64,000 nt of DNA from Peronospora farinosa (Eukaryota; Oomycota; Peronosporomycetes; Peronosporales; Peronosporaceae), in assembly GCA_947646735.1 (NCBI GenBank), contig CANTFK010000580.1, positions 1 to 64,000 of the forward strand, given 5' to 3'. The translations under genes and the position numbers were made by a program. The notes under the pieces were generated by a model, which saw only the letters and a program-made list of their open reading frames with translations, ran no database searches and was not told where the DNA came from. Each line of letters starts with the position of its first letter. The first letter of the stretch is position 1. This document shows, one piece after another, positions 31,036-43,281 of this stretch.

Positions 31036-31740
31036 TTGAGCCTCTATTCAAACAAACGACTCTACCAAGAAGTTATGGGGTCATTACTGTGGATCTCCAA
31101 CTGCACTCGTCCCGATATCACTACGACCGTGATTCTTCTGTGTAGAGCGACACACGCACCCGCAACCGGACTCTGGAATTGTGTAAAGCGCCTCATGCGT
31201 TACATCAAAGGCACTTCAACTCACGGCATTTTTATCAAGAATCTCAATTCGGTTCAATCACAACCACGCATGAAAGTCTACAGTGACTCATCATGGGCCG
31301 ATTACAAGCTACACGCTAAGTCCACGACCGGTGTTCTCCTAACAATAAATGGTTCGCCTATATCGTGGTATTCCAAGAAGCAGCCCTTCGTCGCATTATC
31401 TACCATGGAAGCTGAGTACATTGATAGTACAACAGGTGTGAGTGAATGTCTCTGGGTGAAGATCTCCTATCGGATCTTACAACAAACCACGAACCGCTTT
31501 CGCTAATTGTTGATAATCAAGCTGCAATTATGAACATGGAGAACAGCGTTAGCTCACCTTGCAGCAAACACATCAACATCCGGTTCCACTTTGTTCGCGA
31601 CAATGTACAATCCAAGCGTGTAACGGTCCACCACTGCTCAACATCATAAAAGCTTGCAGACATCCTGACCAAACCACTCGGCCGTATCAAGCATGACCGC
31701 TTCACCAAAGCACTGCACTTCATGAGTCGAGATGAGTTCA
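31036..31740 (+). pseudogene. Copia RNase H
   Basis: Motifs: GSLLWISNCTRPDI, MKVYSDSSWADYKLHAKSTTG (catalytic Asp region), STMEAEYIDSTTG (Glu region) and, after a frameshift near 31480, IVDNQAAI (Asp region) and the C-terminal LTKPLGRIKHDRF. It lies at the 3' end of pol, as is normal for Copia. Confidence 0.87.
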
Positions 31741-31767
31741 AGGTAATCAGCTAAGCCCTGCTTGACT

Positions 31768-31777
31768 TGCAGGGGAG
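31768..31777 (+). other. Copia polypurine tract
   Basis: tgcaggggag directly before the 3' LTR start AGTTGAAAC. Confidence 0.75.
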
Positions 31778-31970
31778 AGTTGAAACTTCAAGTCAATAGT
31801 GGTACTATCACCAAGGCCCAGATCATCCATGACCTTCTTTGCCTTCTTTCGTGATGTCATGATCTACATCATTACATGTCACAGGCAGATTAACACAACT
31901 GCACTTCTATACATCTCATTCTGGGATTAACCCTCACAAAATCTTCTTCTATCTAGAGTCCTCTGCCAAC
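31778..31970 (+). mobile_element. Copia 3' LTR (193 bp)
   Basis: Matches the 5' LTR at 5477-5680 (reverse orientation) along its whole length with scattered changes. It is followed by the target-site copy CCTCTG. Confidence 0.85.
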
Positions 31971-31976
31971 CCTCTG
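31971..31976. repeat. Copia target-site duplication (E side)
   Basis: CCTCTG (CAGAGG on the minus strand, sense to the Chronos protease) matches CAGAAG at 5681-5686. Both are the CAGAGGCAAG-type codons found undisturbed in element C near 48100. Confidence 0.65.
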
Positions 31977-32120
31977 CCTTAGTCAATAAAAAATCCTACC
32001 TTACGAGCAAATGTGGTGTCGACAATTTAAAATTTCGGCTCCAGAATCAAATAGCATAGTCTCCTTTTCATTGTTGATCTTGCCCGTTGCCTTGGCTTGC
32101 TTGAACCATTTTCCTGGGGT
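31977..32120 (-). pseudogene. Element E protease N-terminal part
   Basis: It contains the catalytic DSGAE (near 32040). Between GAE and the TTFARK-type segment it has 11 nt (ATTTTAAATTG) where B has 10 (GTTGCAATCA), shifting the frame. The same 1-nt difference is present in C and D. It ends at the Copia target site. Confidence 0.75.
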
Positions 32121-34747
32121 ATGATATTTCCAATATCCCCGTGATTCACCTCGTGCTAAGTCGAGCTCCATTTTCGCAGGCGATAGGGCATATTCATCAA
32201 CTCTTACGACACTTGATATTGAACGCAGAAATTTTGAATCCTCACATACATTGGTCGGATCGATCAGCTTGTTGACTTTTAAATTTGATGATCCCTTTTC
32301 AACACTTGCATAAATGCCGAGCCTAGAACGTTCGGCTCGTACCAGATTTCAACCTGGCGAGCGTCCTAGTTTAACATTTCCTTAGCCTTCGGCGGGAGCA
32401 TCCCAGCATGCTTGCTTGGCACGTACCATTGGAGAATCAAGTTATGATATCTTCCATCGGACACTTCCCTCCTTCGTGAATCTCTCCATAGGCGGTACAC
32501 ACGTAATGAACACTTGTCTGAAGGATATTCTTTACGCCCACACTTCTGAATGGTCAATCGTTTCCAACACCCACGATCGTCATGTTTCTTCGATCCGCAA
32601 TGAGTGCAGGTTCTTGGTGGGTCAGTGTGACTATTAATTTTGCCTTGATAGATCACATTCTGTCGATCACGATTGTCAATCTCATTCTGTCGATCACTAT
32701 TGTTGATCTCATTCTGTTGATCACGATAATCTCTCGGCTTTTCAGCTGGGGCATGCGTCATCGCGGCAAACACGCGGCGTCGGTCCACTTCTACTTCGGA
32801 TCCACTCGATTCCGACTCTGATCCACTGTTCCCGTTTTCGACATGGATCGCTCTCGCGCGAGCCGGTTTCGATGACGCTTGATCGGGTACAAGGGAAGTC
32901 TCGTTGACAAAATTTAGTGGATCCTATCGATGCCTTGCCTTGACGAATCTCCATACGTTGATACGCATGTAGAGTTTCTTCCATGTCATCAGCATCGTCC
33001 AAACGTAATAAAGTCAGCTTTTTCGCCAGATCGCGATCATCAAGTGTCTCAATAAAATGCTCCACATGTTCACGTTTGGTAGCTGGTGTTCCTTCTCGAA
33101 TTGAAATTTTTGCTCTGATCGCTGCCACATTTAGCCGATATAGATACTCCAATGGAGTTTCATTCGATTGTTTCCTTGCATGGTAATATTGTCTTCCAGC
33201 ACATACGCCATACCCTCCATATTGTATCATGAAACTTTCCAATAGAGATTCCAGTGATGACGAGTCGATCGGCTCAGCTGGTCATACCAGTTTCGTGCTG
33301 GTCCCGTTAATAGGTCTCCAAGCACAAAAATCTTTTTGTCGTCAGGAGCTTGATCACGTAAGAAGGCAGATTGACTTTACTGATCCATCTTCTAGCTTGA
33401 TCTTCTTCTCTGTCTCGTCCGTTGCACTCTTGTTCATCTGCGATCGCCGATACTCGGATTCGTTGTATAGTGAACCCACCACTTGGCATAGATTCTGCAG
33501 CTGCCACCAACGGTCGTCTTAGATCCTCGAGTCCTAGATCCAGCGGATCGCCAATATTGGATCGACTATGACGCGATCCAACTGACTCCATCTCCACATC
33601 TGGAATATTCATCCCTTGAGGAGTAGCGTCGATCCTTGATCGATTAGCATTTTGTTGAGCTAAAATCCGTTGATCGTCTTCGTACTTCTTAATGGCTGTT
33701 TTAAAATAAGAATCCAGCTGGTTTGTTCCAAGTAGATTCATTCCTCGAATCATGGGTACATCGGTCGATATCGCTTCGTTTCGATTGGCGTCGTTCTTTC
33801 GCGTATAAACGTTACACCCGATGGTCCCAACGACATCCGTTGAATGGGAACTGATTCTCCTGAATCCGTTTCCGATTCTGCCGATGCATACTGTGATAAT
33901 CCCGTTTGATACGTTTTAGTGGCCTGCACGATCGCTTAGTACTTCCCAGTGAGAGGGTTAACGCCTCGAATAACTATCGTCCTGCCTTGATTTATCGATC
34001 GTGATCACATTCAGCAATGTCTGCGCATCAACGCTCCAGCAGTGAGTCTGGCCTCCTTCAGTATCTTCAACAAACGACGAATCGCTTCCAACTAATTTGG
34101 TGTTTCTATTGGAGCTGATACAGGTCCTTGTAATGATCCAATTAGAATTTGCTTCACAATCTTGAGAACTAGATCGCTCGATAGAAAAGTCTTCAGCTCT
34201 TTCTGGTGAATATACCTTTCCAATTCTTCCATATTCGTCGATCTTTCGGTTATTCATCCTTGATCGGCCAACTCCTTTTTCTGGGCGCTACGAAATTCCA
34301 ATTTAGTTCCTTGAACGCAACGATCTTCCGTTTTCTTTGTTCGAACATCGCGATCTGATCGTGGAGCCTTCATCTGCACCTGTTAATTCTTCGACTCTTT
34401 CTTCTTGGGCTTTAAAAGAGTGATTTTGGAATAAAAAGTCCTAGTTTTACCTGAAAGATTTTCATCTTGTAAATCGCGTTTTGTAACGCGATCCGCAGGG
34501 GTTATCGAAAGGAACTAAGGATGGGTAGAGGTTTTTCTTCCAGATCAATTTCTTAATCTTTCTCTTTGTTCTTCTTCTCATATGCGCCCCTCCCAAAACG
34601 CTGATGATCTGGGGATCCTTTCCTTTCATGCGACTGCGGCGATCTCTCTGCCTCTGACGCTTCAATCCCAGGTTCAGTCTTAATCGTGACATCTTCTCTC
34701 AGGGACTCACGGTGAAATCCCGAGCCACCAGAAGATCCGGGGCACAT
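32121..34747 (-). pseudogene. Element E gag
   Basis: The ATG at 34747-34745 is immediately inside the LTR. The first segment (34747-34553) begins MCPGSSGGSGFHRESL and matches the C gag start. Later pieces: 34257-33958, 33753-33307, 33242-32742 (capsid-like, YYHARKQSNETPLEYLYRLN) and 32788-32366 with one intact knuckle CTHCGSKKHDDRGC and a second, damaged one. Multiple frameshifts and stops. Confidence 0.8.
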
Positions 34748-35982
34748 TGTAGTGGAGCGAGGTTCACAAAATTTCTGATGTTGTCCCGAATTACACTGGC
34801 GCCCGGACAACCGATTATCGGAGGGGGTACTCCGTTCCGTGTAAAGCAATTCTTTCCTCACCATGTGTACCCGTCGGTAGGGCGGGTAGCACTATTCTAG
34901 GTGGACTTGAGTCGATGCTGAACTTGACCGTGGTTGGGATTGGTTGGGGGTTCGACAGCGCGGAAATCTTCACGCGATCGAGGGTTACTTGGGGTGCTCT
35001 ATATGAGTCGCCCTGATCTCTCTTGAGATCGCCTTGTCCAGAATTGTAGATACTTGATCCACTTGATCCACTTGACCCTACTGACCACTTGAGCCGTCTC
35101 GCGATCTTGTACCTTGTCCTTTAAGTGATACTGCGTCCTATCGCAGGCGAAATTTGTTTGTGAGAGGTCTTGTAATCCCTGACCAAACAATCCAGGGATA
35201 TTACTTGTAGGTACTGGTGGCATAAGCTCTTGATCGTCGGGGGGGGGGGGCAAAAAATATCCCACCCGAAAGAGAAGTCTACATGCGTAGTTATAAATAA
35301 AAGAAACTCTGTTTAAAGCTAACCAATCAAATAACAAACCTACGATGCTACCTATTTGTATACCAAGTTCTTCTGTGCCGCGTCGTCCTTTCCGAAATCA
35401 TCAGATCTCGGTATGTGGCCCACTCCAATATAGCTGCGATATCACTCTTGTTTACGATGCCGATCATATTCGCATTTCTTGATCGTGATCGCATTTGTCG
35501 ATCGTGATCACATTCGTAGATCTTCATTGCATTTGTCGATCGTGATCGCATTTGTCGACCGTGATTATATCCGTGCCGATTGGCTCGACGGCGATCCCGA
35601 TCTCGGGTACAATCGTTTGTAACCGATTACGATCGCAGTTGCGATTGATCGGATTCGTCACAATCGCAAAGTAATATTGATCGTAGTCCATGATTATTGT
35701 AAATACGATCATGATCGAGCATAAAAGATCGACATGTAGTTGTAATCTCTACTTGGTCTGTAACAATATTAGACGATCGATTGATCGAACTGATAAAATC
35801 AGATCGATCCCAAAGTATAACCAAGTAATTTCGACGATCAATTGATCGATCCAATAAAGCCTGATCGAGCCCATAGTTTAACCAAGTGTAATCCCATAAT
35901 ATCAATCCATGAAATGTATGTGGTCCACACTCCATTCGTTGTCCCCCTGTTAATTAAAAAAAATTCGATCGACTTCATCACA
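34748..35982 (-). mobile_element. Element E 5' LTR (1235 bp)
   Basis: U3 start TGTGATGAAGTCG at 35982; U5 end CTCCACTACA at 34748, each with one change from the family ends. Contains GTGGACCAC near 35929, a GATC-rich zone 35440-35880, inverted CCAAT near 35325, the stem-loop near 35168-35192 with one G-U pair, and ACGGGTACACA near 34870. Confidence 0.82.
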
Positions 35983-36420
35983 GTCTCGTATGACTGAACA
36001 AAATCTGGAACGTCGCGAAGAAGAGAGGAACGCAGCTCCCACGTATCCTGCTCATGTGAGAACCAAGCCAGCGTATACGAAACTTGCGCGCGGATGAAAC
36101 CGCGCGCTTTTCATGAGCCGACTGCATCATTGCACGAAGAGGGTCCTCTTAATATAAAATACGGTTTACAATCCAGCGTACTGGTCCCTCCGCGTCCATA
36201 AGCGGTGGCGGGCTTTCGCGATGGTAATGCTTTGGTCCTGGTTCCAGAACGATGTAAATCAGGCTGTAAACAAGGCTGCTGATGCCCAGATAGAAGCTGA
36301 GGCTTCTCTTGAACGGTCTTCACAAGCGGAAAAGACCGCAAATGATCCGGCAGTCAAACCGTGAACTGATCATACGGATGAGGGCTCTGGAACGCCAGGT
36401 CTTTGGTCATACTCAGACGC
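35983..36420 (-). pseudogene. G2 fragment c: chromodomain and integrase C-terminal region
   Basis: Collinear with 25245-25690 of G2a but clearly more diverged and full of stops. It includes the degraded chromodomain segment and the tail preceding it. It is the right flank of element E. Confidence 0.7.
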
Positions 36421-37032
36421 CAGTTTACTGTTTGCGCCCTAGTTGTGGATCGATCTCACAGCGCAAACCGTTTTCGACGATGTCTGATCGGGTTTTACGG
36501 CTGATCGTTTGTGAAATCTGTTTTTTATAATAAACGCCTTGCTTTGTCGATTTTCCATACATTCGAAGATGCGAGGATTTACTTCATGTCGTCAGCGTCA
36601 TCCAAGCGTAAAACGTCAGAGCGGTAAGCCAGGTCATGATCACATAAAGTGTCAATCAAGAGTTTGACATGTTGTTGTCAAGTGGCTAGCGCATCCTCTC
36701 GAGTTAAAATTTTGCTCTAATCGCTTCCACATTAAGCCAATACAGATACTTTAACGGAGTTTCATTCGATTGCTTCCTTTAATTGCAGTATTGTATTTCA
36801 ACAGATACGCCGTATCCTACTTACCTGACATAAAAATTTGCAATAGAGCTTTTAGTCATGACAAGTCGATCGGCTTTATGCTCGTTACACCAGTTCCACA
36901 TGGAACCGTTAGAAGATCGCTAAATACGAGACACTTTTCAGCTTCAGTAACTTGATCGCGTGAAAGAAGGAGACACGACTTTGCTGATCCAACTTCTGGC
37001 TTGATCTTCGTCTCTATTTCGTCCGCTGAACT
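36421..37032 (-). pseudogene. Degenerate Chronos gag fragment
   Basis: 36540-37020 is collinear with the capsid-like gag region of E and B (minus strand): ATGTCGTCAGCGTCATCCAAGCG and GGAGTTTCATTCGATTGCTTCC blocks are shared, but no frame stays open. 36421-36540 holds nothing recognisable. It is the left flank of the G2b LTR. Confidence 0.65.
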
Positions 37033-37371
37033 TGTAATGAGCTACATTACACACATAGTATTAACACAAATAAACAATTACATATGTAGGCAGGTGCTGG
37101 GCCCGGATAGCGGGCACAGCGTGGTAATTTATTATTGGTTTATTATTGGGCCTAAAAGTCCCCAATATGGACCAATGATAAATCAACCTGAAATTGTGTG
37201 GTTCCCGAAAGGCGGGAACACTGTATTTATTACGACTAAAATCTTCGTAATTAGTACGAATTAAAACAAAATAAAAATCAGAGTTAAATTTACTTAACAC
37301 CTAATACTTGGGCTTGAGTCTTCCTCGAGCGCGCGTGTAAGCTAGTGACGGTACGTTCTAGCCCCGTTACA
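37033..37371 (+). mobile_element. G2b 5' LTR (339 bp)
   Basis: Runs from TGTAATGAGC to CCCCGTTACA, with short inverted ends (TGTAA/TTACA). TGG-initiated sequence (TGGTAGCATTTTG, 37374) follows two bases later as a candidate primer-binding site. No second copy in the window confirms the limits, so they rest on the terminal motifs and the gag start at 37398. Confidence 0.6.
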
Positions 37372-37397
37372 CCTGGTAGCATTTTGTAGTCCTTACT

Positions 37398-38560
37398 ATG
37401 CCCGAGTTTGGGATGAGCGAATCGTCGTACTTTGACGCTCCAGATTTATTTCTGGAGCACGCGACCTTCCCCTATCTTACTGGTGTTGAGTGGGATGCCC
37501 TTAATCGCCTCGCGGCGATATCGGGAGAGGCATTCGTCGCGTCGCTGATGAGATCACGACCCCTGACGCGCAACGTCTCGCCAAACATGATTTTATGGCA
37601 CGCGAGCTCGCCGAATCCAACCGGCAAAGTTTCACTCCCTCGCGACTTTCAAATAATGAGGTCATGAAGATGGAAACCTCCTCCTACTTTGGAAAAGTAA
37701 GGACAGGTTGTCGCTCAATCGGTGTTTCCGAGAAGTTGATATCGCCATCGCCTCGAGACTTCTTGAGGCTCCTCAGGCGAAGATCAACTTTCTTAATTCC
37801 CGCCTCACCGGGAAGGCCAAGGAGTGGGCCCTTGGTAAGCTCGTTGTGGACGAGCACGCATTCCCCACCCTGGATACCATCCAGGACGATCTTCGTCTTG
37901 CTTTCGAGCCATCACAAGAGGAGAAACTGGTGCGATCAAGATTCCTGTCGATGCGACAGGGTAAAATGGCGATGCGTGACTACGTACAGATGGCTAGGCA
38001 TCTGGCGTCGTGTATTATCACGCACCCCATGGACATGTACACGCAGGTGAATTTCTTTGTGGATGGTATGCGTGAGGGGCAGACCCGCTTATCGCTGGAG
38101 CGCGCCGAGCCTGCCACATTGGAGGAGGCATTTGCCATCGCACTCCGTGAAGACTTTAGGGTCACAAAGGCATATGCCAAATCCTCGGTCGTCACCGTTC
38201 CTCGGCCTTCTGGTCCAGAACCTATGGAGATCGACGTGATTGAGTCGTCGGGTGACCGACGACGTGTCTTTCATCATAAGGGTGACGCTCGCACCGGGCG
38301 TCAAATGGTTTTCTTTCGTTGTCGCAAGCCAGGACATCGCGCGGCAGAGTGCCGTGCGCCAGCGCCAATATCGGTGCAAGTAGTGGATGCCCATCATGAG
38401 GATGCTGTACCGGCCGCACATCAAAAAACGGTCGGGACCAGTAGGTGCAGGGCGCCCTACTGGTTGGAACGGAGGTCCGGGTCCCCCGGTGGCAGCCCAA
38501 CCTTCCAGTACTCCTGCGCTACGCGCACGGTTAAATGCCACCACTACGAGTGGTGATTCA
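37398..38560 (+). pseudogene. G2b gag
   Basis: Starts MPEFGMSESSYF. The capsid-type region (37708-38150) includes [20 protein letters not shown] and [20 protein letters not shown], typical of Gypsy gag. A zinc knuckle near 38315 reads [14 protein letters not shown]: the first cysteine of C-x2-C appears replaced by Phe. A frameshift near 37670-37710 separates the N-terminal piece. Confidence 0.82.
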
Positions 38561-38960
38561 CGTCTGATTATTGTCAGTTTACATGTCGCCGGCGTCCGTC
38601 GACCTCTGCGAGCACTCCTGGACTCAGGAGCAACAAATAATTTTTTTCGTGAATCTTGTTTATCGATGCTGCCTCCCAGCATTCAGGTCCGTGAGGGACC
38701 TGGCCAAGTCGTCGTCAAGTTGGCTGACGGGAAATCACACCGCGTATCGCGGCGCGAAGTGTCGTTGCCGTATACGTTTCATGTTTATGTAGTAATGATG
38801 ATTTCTTGGTGATCGCAATGAATTATGCATTCGATTGCATACTGGGCATGCCATGGTTGGCACGTTATAAGCCCCAGATCGACTGGTTAGCCAGATCAGT
38901 GAGACGTCGACGCAAGTTCGATGTCAGAGAATTGTTTACCTATCTCTTGGTATCTCCAAG
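38560..38960 (+). pseudogene. G2b aspartic protease
   Basis: LRALLDSGATNNFF (38610-38650) carries the catalytic D-S-G-A. After a frameshift near 38800, DCILGMPWLARYKPQIDW (38833-38885) is the retropepsin C-terminal motif. Processes Gag-Pol in the family. Confidence 0.85.
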
Positions 38961-39114
38961 TGACTGGACGAACGTCACAGTCGTGGATCGTGATTCCACG
39001 ACGTTGGCGGTGCACAGAGCGAGCGATGGCCCTCTCTGCACTGCTTGTGCTGTCCTTCGAGACACAAGTGACAGTGACTCCTCGCTACAGAGCGAAGAGG
39101 ACAACGAGGACGAC

Positions 39115-39430
39115 GCGGTCGAACAGGGGTTCCCGCGCGTCATTAATGCGGTTGAACAAGGGTTCCCGCAAGAGAATGCAGTGGTTGAACCGGGGTTCCC
39201 ATCTGCACCTATTGTGGTGGAGCAGGGGATCCTATAAGGGCATTGTGACGACGAGCAAGAGCTCGCCAGAGAGTGTGACGTGGACGGACAGGAGTCCCCA
39301 CGCGATCGCATGATGGTCGAACCGGGGTTCCCATCATCACCCACTGTGGTCGAACCGATATTCCCACATGGGCATACTGTGGTTGATTAGGGGCTCCCAC
39401 ACGGGTTTACGGCGGCCGAGCAGGAGCTCC
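39115..39430 (+). repeat. 33-bp tandem repeat between protease and RT of G2b
   Basis: About nine degenerate units encode a VEQGFP/VEPGFP core followed by about five variable residues (for example AVEQGFPQENAV). A TAA at 39235 and later frame changes break it. A small repeat-bearing spacer within pol; function unknown. Confidence 0.8.
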
Positions 39431-39756
39431 CGCATCAAGTGTCGACGGTCGAGTTTGGGGTACTCCCGTCCAGTGTTTCCGGCATCTTGGATGAAGACAT
39501 CCAGTGCCTAGAGGGGGGTGATGGTTTATTACCTGACTGCGGTTCGCCAGCTTCGAGTAGTGACTCGAAGCACGATGGGTACAACAGCACCGAGAATTTA
39601 GCGTTGGAATGTGTCCATGCTATCTTGTACGTGATAGGGAGTCCACAAAGGCGCCAATATATCGAAGTTGCGAGTCCTCCTCGTGATGCGTCTTCCATTA
39701 CAAGCCTTCCAGGGCTTTCCTGGAAGCATTGACTACGTGACCTTAAGGGAGGCACT

Positions 39757-41751
39757 GTGGAACAAGTGTGTCTGATCACTAACGAGGTGATTACTGTGGC
39801 GAACGAGGAGCATATGACGCGTCCTCGAAGCGCTGAGCCAAGGTCAGCGCGTGAAGAAAGGTTTGCATCACAGTCATGGGAGGCCCTGCGAGAGTCTGGT
39901 AACCCTGTCTACGACATTGCTCGTGAGTATGCAGACGTGTTCCCGGACAAGATCCCGGCTGAACTTCCTGCGGACCGTGGTGTTCGGCACGAGATTGGTC
40001 TTGTGCCAGGGTCAAAGTATTGTGTGACACGGCAGTGGCCGTTGCCTCGAGATCAAGTCGAAGCTATTGACGCATTCTTCGAAGGCCGCGGAAAGGCGGG
40101 TCATGTGCGTGAAAGTATCTCACCACATTCGAGTCCAACCTTCTGTGTGAAGAAGGCTACGGGAGGCTGGCGGATAGTGCATGCGCTCAATAGGTTGAAT
40201 GATTCCACTATTACTGCGCAAACGCCAATTCCCAGGAAGGACATGGTGCTGAATTCCATGTCAGGAAGTGTCATCTTCAGTGCCATCGACTTGACCGATG
40301 GCTTTTACCAGATTTTGATGCGCCCGTGCGATATCCCACTCACCGCGGTGAGCACTCCGAGTGGCATGTTATGGGAGTGTCTGGTTATGCCACAAGGGTT
40401 GAAGAACGCTCCGGCCACTTTCAATCGTATGGTGTCTTAAGTGTTGAGACCTCTTCGGAACTTTGCCCCAAGTTATTTTGACGATATCTTCGTCCATAGT
40501 CGCGCCGAGGGCAATCTCAACGATGTCCAAGTTCACCTTCAACACCTGAAGCAAGTGTTTCAAGTTATGCGGGACAACAAGTTGTACGCGAATTTTAAGA
40601 AGTGTGTCTTTTGTGCACCGGAGATTCCGGTGTTAGGTTGCTATGTGAGTAAATTGGGAGTTCGAGCTGATCCAGAGAAGGTGTCGTCCATATGTTCTTG
40701 GCCTACACCCAAGAACCCTACGGAGTTGCGACAGTGGCTCAGCTTGTCTAATTATTTGCACAAGTATACGAAGGATTATGCTGGTTCTAACCAGCCTTTG
40801 TCGTCACTCTTGAAGAAAGACGCCACGTGGTTGTGGCGTCCCGAGCACCAAGCAGCCTTCGAAGCAGTAAAGAAGAGCCTGGCGTCAGCGCCAGTCCTGG
40901 TCCTACCAGACGACTCCAAGCCGTTCCACGTGGTATGCGAAGCCAGTGCTTTCGCAATCGGTTGTGCCCTCATGCAATTCGATGATGAGGGCCGTGAACG
41001 AGTCGTGAGTTATCAGTCGCGACAGATGAAGCCAGCTGAGAAGAACTATCCGGTTCACGACAAGGAGTTATTAGCGATGCGCTATGCACTCATCAAATTT
41101 TGCGTGCATCTCCTTGGTGAACGTACATTTGCTTTGTACACCGATCATGCATCGCTGCGCACAGCGATGAAGAGCCCACACCTGTCCCAACGGATGGCAC
41201 GATGGCTCTCATTCTTCTCTGAGTACAACTTCGTCGTACATTACAAGCCAGGCAAGACTAATATTCTCGCTGACGCCTTGTCACGACGTCCCGACTACGA
41301 TCCTCGGACTGCTCTGAGTCGTCAGGCTACTGATGACGAGGATGATGATGACCGATGTGCAATGTGTGTATCGCTGAACTTAACTCGGGTTACACCCGAG
41401 CCGTGTTTATTTGATGAGATCGTCGCAGCGTACAAGGGCGATTCGGATTATGCAGACATTATCGAGTATCTGCGTGCTCCCAGCGATGCTGCACTGGGAG
41501 CATTATCCCGAACCAAGCGCGACCACATTCATCGATACAATTTAAACGGCGATTTGCTTCTGTATAGCATCGACCAATTCGATTCTCCTCGCACGGTGAT
41601 TGCCAATGACATGGATTTGCGTGCAAGAATCATTCACGAGTATCACGATGCCCCTGCTGGCGGCCATTTAGGCCGCGAAAAGACTTTCGCGGCTGTGTCT
41701 CGAGACTTTTTCTGGCCCCACATGTATAAGTGGGTACGCAACTGGATCTGA
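39757..41751 (+). pseudogene. G2b reverse transcriptase and RNase H
   Basis: Same layout as G2a: VYDIAREYADVFPD, AIDLTDGFYQI (first Asp, ~40285), MPQGLKNAPATF, a TAA at 40438-40440, then YFDDIFVHS (~40480), RNase H (VVCEAS, KELLAMRYA, LYTDHASL, LADALSRRP) and the integrase HHCC start (HEYHDAPAGGHLG). The TAA is in frame; without it the two ORFs would be one. Confidence 0.88.
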
Positions 41752-43068
41752 ACGTGCGAAATATGCCAGTGTGTGAAGCCATCTCAATGGTCGCAGGCTG
41801 ACTTGCGACCGTTGCCGATTGCATTTAAGGCCTGGAGATCAGTTTTGATGGACTTCATCTTCGGGCTCGCGCCTGATAGTCAAGCTCCAACGGGCATCCT
41901 GGTTTTTGTTGACAGATTCAGCAAGATGACACATCTAGTGCCTGTCCACGCTAATATCACCGCGGCAGAGACCGCGGCGCACTTCATCGACGCGGTATTC
42001 CGTCATCATGGCCTTCCAGAAAACATTGTTTCGGACCGTGACCCGCGATTTACGTCCGCATTTTGGACGTCACTTTTCGAGCTCCTCGGGACAAACTGCT
42101 GATGTCGACTGCGGCCCATCCGGAAACGGATGGGCAGACCGAGCGCGTGAACCGGGTCCTCGAAGACGTTCTTCGAAGTTACGTTACGTCATTTACAAGT
42201 TGGAGTGCATTTTTGCCACTCGCTGAGTTCGCACTCAACAACGCCGTACACGCGTCAACAGGGTTGACGCCATTTTTGGTGAATTCGGCTCGTCACCCTC
42301 GTGTTCCTATTCTCCTTGCCGTGGAACGACCCACGACACCTAGTGGCTCCACTATGGGTGGGGATAAAGGTGATAAACAAGGATCGAGTGCAGCTCACGA
42401 TATTTTGAGCGCGAATGCAGTAACCCGATCCAAGGCAAAGACGGCCACTTTGACGCCACTAGACGTGGCAACCCCCATTAGCTCGATGGACTGCGCAGAC
42501 ATTGATTGACCCGTCTTCGGGTAAGCGGTCGCCTACTGCCAACTACGCGCCGATTGAGTTGGCGCGACCAATTGATGACATGGCTGTGTCGGAATTTATA
42601 CTCCAACGTCAAGCCATCACCCGGTTTGTACGCGACGCGCTACAATCTGTGGTAGATCAACAGAAATAGAACGCTGACAAACATGGCAGAAAGAACATAA
42701 GTAAGTTTGAGAAAGGTGATCGTGTATTATTATCTACGGAAGGTTTAAGGGATTCAGCCGTCACTAATTTGGGCGCGAGTAAGCTCGCGCCACACTATAT
42801 CGGTTCGATCAAAGTTATGAAGGCAATTGGCGACGCTTATACACTCGACGTCCCCTCTTCACTGCGACTCCACCCGACATTCTATGTCGGGCGGCTGAAG
42901 GAATATCGTCCGGCTACGCTTCACGGTTTGGCTCCGACGCCGGCTTCAGGGGTTCGTAAGTCGAACGGCCTTCCCGTCGTGCTCGACGCGCCGATGACAT
43001 GGGGAGGGGCCTCGATCCCGTCTGGACCTGACCAAGCACCTGGCGCTCCAGAACCCTTATCCGTCTAG
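41752..43068 (+). pseudogene. G2b integrase
   Basis: After a TGA at 41749-41751 the core continues: Asp in LMDFIFGLAPDS (~41850), Asp in IVSDRDPRFTS (~42030), then a frameshift and Glu in TDGQTERVNRVLED (~42130). 42510-42768 contains a TGA, a TAG and the conserved NISKFEKGDRVLL segment. 42769-43068 is the integrase C-terminal domain (LHPTFYVGRLKEY). Confidence 0.87.
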
Positions 43069-43281
43069 TAGTTCACGGTTTGACTGTCTGTTCTCACTCG
43101 AAGTTTTCTCCACCCGGGCAGCACGTTCACTGGCAGCCTCAGACTCCAGCTGAGCATCGGCAGCTATGTTCACGGCCTGATCAACATCGTCCTGAGCAAC
43201 CAGGACGCCAGCACTACCATCGCGAGGGCCCTCCTCCGCTTGTTGACGCGGAGGGACAGGTGCGCTGGATTGTAGACCGAT

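Larger units (their letters stand above)
29093..31970 (+). mobile_element. Ty1/Copia retrotransposon, 3' half
   Basis: Integrase core, RT, RNase H, polypurine tract and 3' LTR. It begins with NRQGKQDTS, the direct continuation of KQTR at 2549. The two parts share the LTR and would make one ~6.0 kb element. Confidence 0.87.
31977..35982 (-). mobile_element. Chronos element E: 5' LTR, gag, protease start
   Basis: On the minus strand: LTR 35982-34748, gag from 34747, zinc knuckles, then protease up to the Copia insertion at 31976. It is the 5' complement of element A, which starts at the same protease codons. E plus A would be about 13.0 kb without the Copia. The right flank (35983) is a G2 fragment. 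Confidence 0.8.

Noticed and set aside
14669..35982. E+A as a simple insertion with its own target duplication
   Set aside because: The bases beside the A LTR end (CCAA) and beside the E LTR start (GTCT) do not match; the outer flanks have been rearranged.
36421..36540. Host gene fragment in the gap
   Set aside because: Short, no open frame with a recognisable motif; probably transposon debris.
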